The translations under genes and the position numbers were made by a program. Below the pieces are notes generated by a model. The model did no database searches. It saw nothing but the letters and a program-made list of their open reading frames with translations, and was not told the origin of the DNA. Shown piece after piece: positions 63,085 to 64,000 of a stretch of 64,000 bases of DNA (position 1 is the first letter of the stretch; every line of letters begins with the position of its first letter). Source of the DNA: Monoplex corrugatus (lineage: Eukaryota; Mollusca; Gastropoda; Littorinimorpha; Ranellidae); the NCBI GenBank assembly GCA_030674185.1, contig JAPXFY010000031.1:34102039-34166038 (forward strand), given 5' to 3'.

Positions 63085-63992
63085 ATACTTGGCTACTGGG
63101 AACTCTTTCCGGAGTCTTGCATTTTCCTTCAGACTAGGAGTGAGCACTGTGCAACGCATTGTCAGATCTACCTGCAAGGTCTTGTGGGACATACTGCAAC
63201 CAATCTTTTTGACAGAACCTAACAGAGAGCTGTGGAAGACCTCTTCATATGGCTTCTACTCAAAGTGGAATTTTCCGAATTGCATAGGAGCCATCGATGG
63301 GAAACACATCAGGGTTAAAAAACCGGCTCTGTCAGGGGCAACATACTGGAACTATAAAGGCTATTTGCTCAGTGGTGCTTCTGGCGGTAGTAGACGCTGA
63401 TGGCAGATTTCTTGTTATAGACATTGGAAGCTATGGTAGTTGCAGTGACGGTGGTATATTCCGAGAAAGTCACTTTGGAAAACTGGTACTTGAGGGAAAG
63501 TTACATTTGCCAGCACCCCAAGGATTACCACAAACAGAGCAACTCACCCCGCCTGTGTTTGTGGCGGATGAAGCGTTCCCGCTGTTGCGCAATTTGATGA
63601 AACCCTTTCCACGAAGAAACCTGACATTTGAACGGAGGGTTTTCAATTATCGTCTTTCGCGAGCTCGCAGACAGGTAGAATGTGCATTTGGCATTTTATC
63701 TAACACATGGAGGATTTTACTCAAAGCGATTGAAACAAACACTGATACAGCCATTGAAGTCGTTAAAGCAATCTGTGTTCTTCACAATTTCCTACTGGCG
63801 ATGGAACCTGAGCGCATTAACAAAGCACCAGAATGTGAAAACAGCTCTTGGACAAGAGATGACATTGTGATTGCATCGACAAGAACAGCAAGCCAAGAAG
63901 CAAATGCCATTCGAAACACTTTCTGTGACTATTTTGTATCCCCATCTGGAAGTGTGCCATGGCAAAATGAAGCTTGTTGGAACAATATGTAG
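63085..63992 (+). pseudogene. Harbinger-2 transposase, exon 2, one frameshift
   Basis: Follows an acceptor TTTTTACAG at 63,084. It contains GNSFRSLAFSFRLGVSTVQR, NCIGAIDGKHIRVKKPALSG (first catalytic Asp) and WNYKGY. A one-base shift near 63,362-63,370 follows. In the next frame come VVLLAVVDADGRFLVIDIGS, VFVADEAFPLLRN (second Asp), FNYRLSRARRQVECAFGIL (Glu) and the C-terminal FCDYFVSPSGSVPWQ. The stop is at 63,990-63,992. Apart from the single shift the protein is complete and all catalytic residues are present. Confidence 0.9.
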
Positions 63993-64000
63993 TTGGATCG

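Larger units (their letters stand above)
61364..64000 (+). mobile_element. second PIF/Harbinger element, left part, cut by the window edge
   Basis: The right half of the window end holds a HARBI1-like transposase in two exons and, on the opposite strand, a MADF-BESS-type protein: the two-gene set of PIF/Harbinger. A TTA at 61,361-61,363 followed by GCGCTTGTGTCCACAGACC is the likely target duplication and left terminus, because a TGT-ACACAGGGTCCGCA block just inside looks like an inverted subterminal echo. The right end lies beyond 64,000, so this cannot be verified here. Confidence 0.75.

Noticed and set aside
1..64000. tRNA, rRNA, riboswitch or bacterial operon signals
   Set aside because: None was seen on reading both strands; spliced genes and transposon content indicate a eukaryotic nuclear sequence.

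Overview
The window looks like repeat-rich intergenic DNA from a large invertebrate genome, most likely a mollusc. The evidence is indirect: PIF/Harbinger, Mutator-like, piggyBac, pogo, gypsy, DIRS and Jockey-superfamily LINE elements occur side by side, short repeats end in a tail of the 'ggctgggctttaa-acaacaat' kind that I associate with gastropod genomes, and spliceosomal introns and very many microsatellites are present. No bacterial operon, rRNA or tRNA was recognised. The only candidate host gene is a small two-exon gene at 20,656-22,352.

Layout. 1-1,058: AAT/ATG microsatellite and a dispersed repeat that recurs at 15.5 kb. 1,059-7,257: an internally deleted pogo/Tigger element whose first codons are split by a 5,025-bp gypsy retrotransposon (1,377-6,401, minus strand) with two LTRs that look identical. 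7,261-11,267: a complete PIF/Harbinger element with 35-bp TIRs, TTA target duplication, a plus-strand nuclease, a convergent minus-strand MADF/Myb-like gene, and terminal zones packed with CAACTG motifs. 13,360-13,848: a MITE with 32-bp perfect TIRs and a perfect 9-bp target duplication. About 15,790-20,190: a DIRS-like tyrosine-recombinase retrotransposon, minus strand. 20,656-22,352: the small gene. 24.66-25.14 kb: long AT/GT microsatellite with giant palindromes. 26,153-28,885: a piggyBac-like element with tandem subterminal repeats.

29.35-48.2 kb is a series of satellites, all purine-rich on the plus strand: a CAG tract, about 7.6 kb of A-rich, T-poor DNA built from diverged 1.1-1.5 kb units, a full-length LINE inserted in it (about 35,190-38,963), a G-run satellite (41.7-43.2 kb), and a 4.3-kb array of 57-bp units with 228-bp higher-order structure. 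48.2-53.8 kb holds LINE fragments and microsatellites. 53.8-64 kb is three DNA transposons almost end to end: an unassigned DDE element with a PHD-like exon, a complete Mutator-like element (57,235-61,345) with a perfect 9-bp target duplication, and the left part of a second PIF/Harbinger element that runs off the right edge.

Most transposon ORFs are interrupted by single-nucleotide shifts, often in short homopolymers, while the protein sequence on both sides of each shift stays well conserved. This may be recent decay or residual indel error in the assembly; the gypsy element, with indistinguishable LTRs but two frameshifts and a stop, makes the second explanation worth testing. All coordinates and comparisons were read by eye from the sequence.
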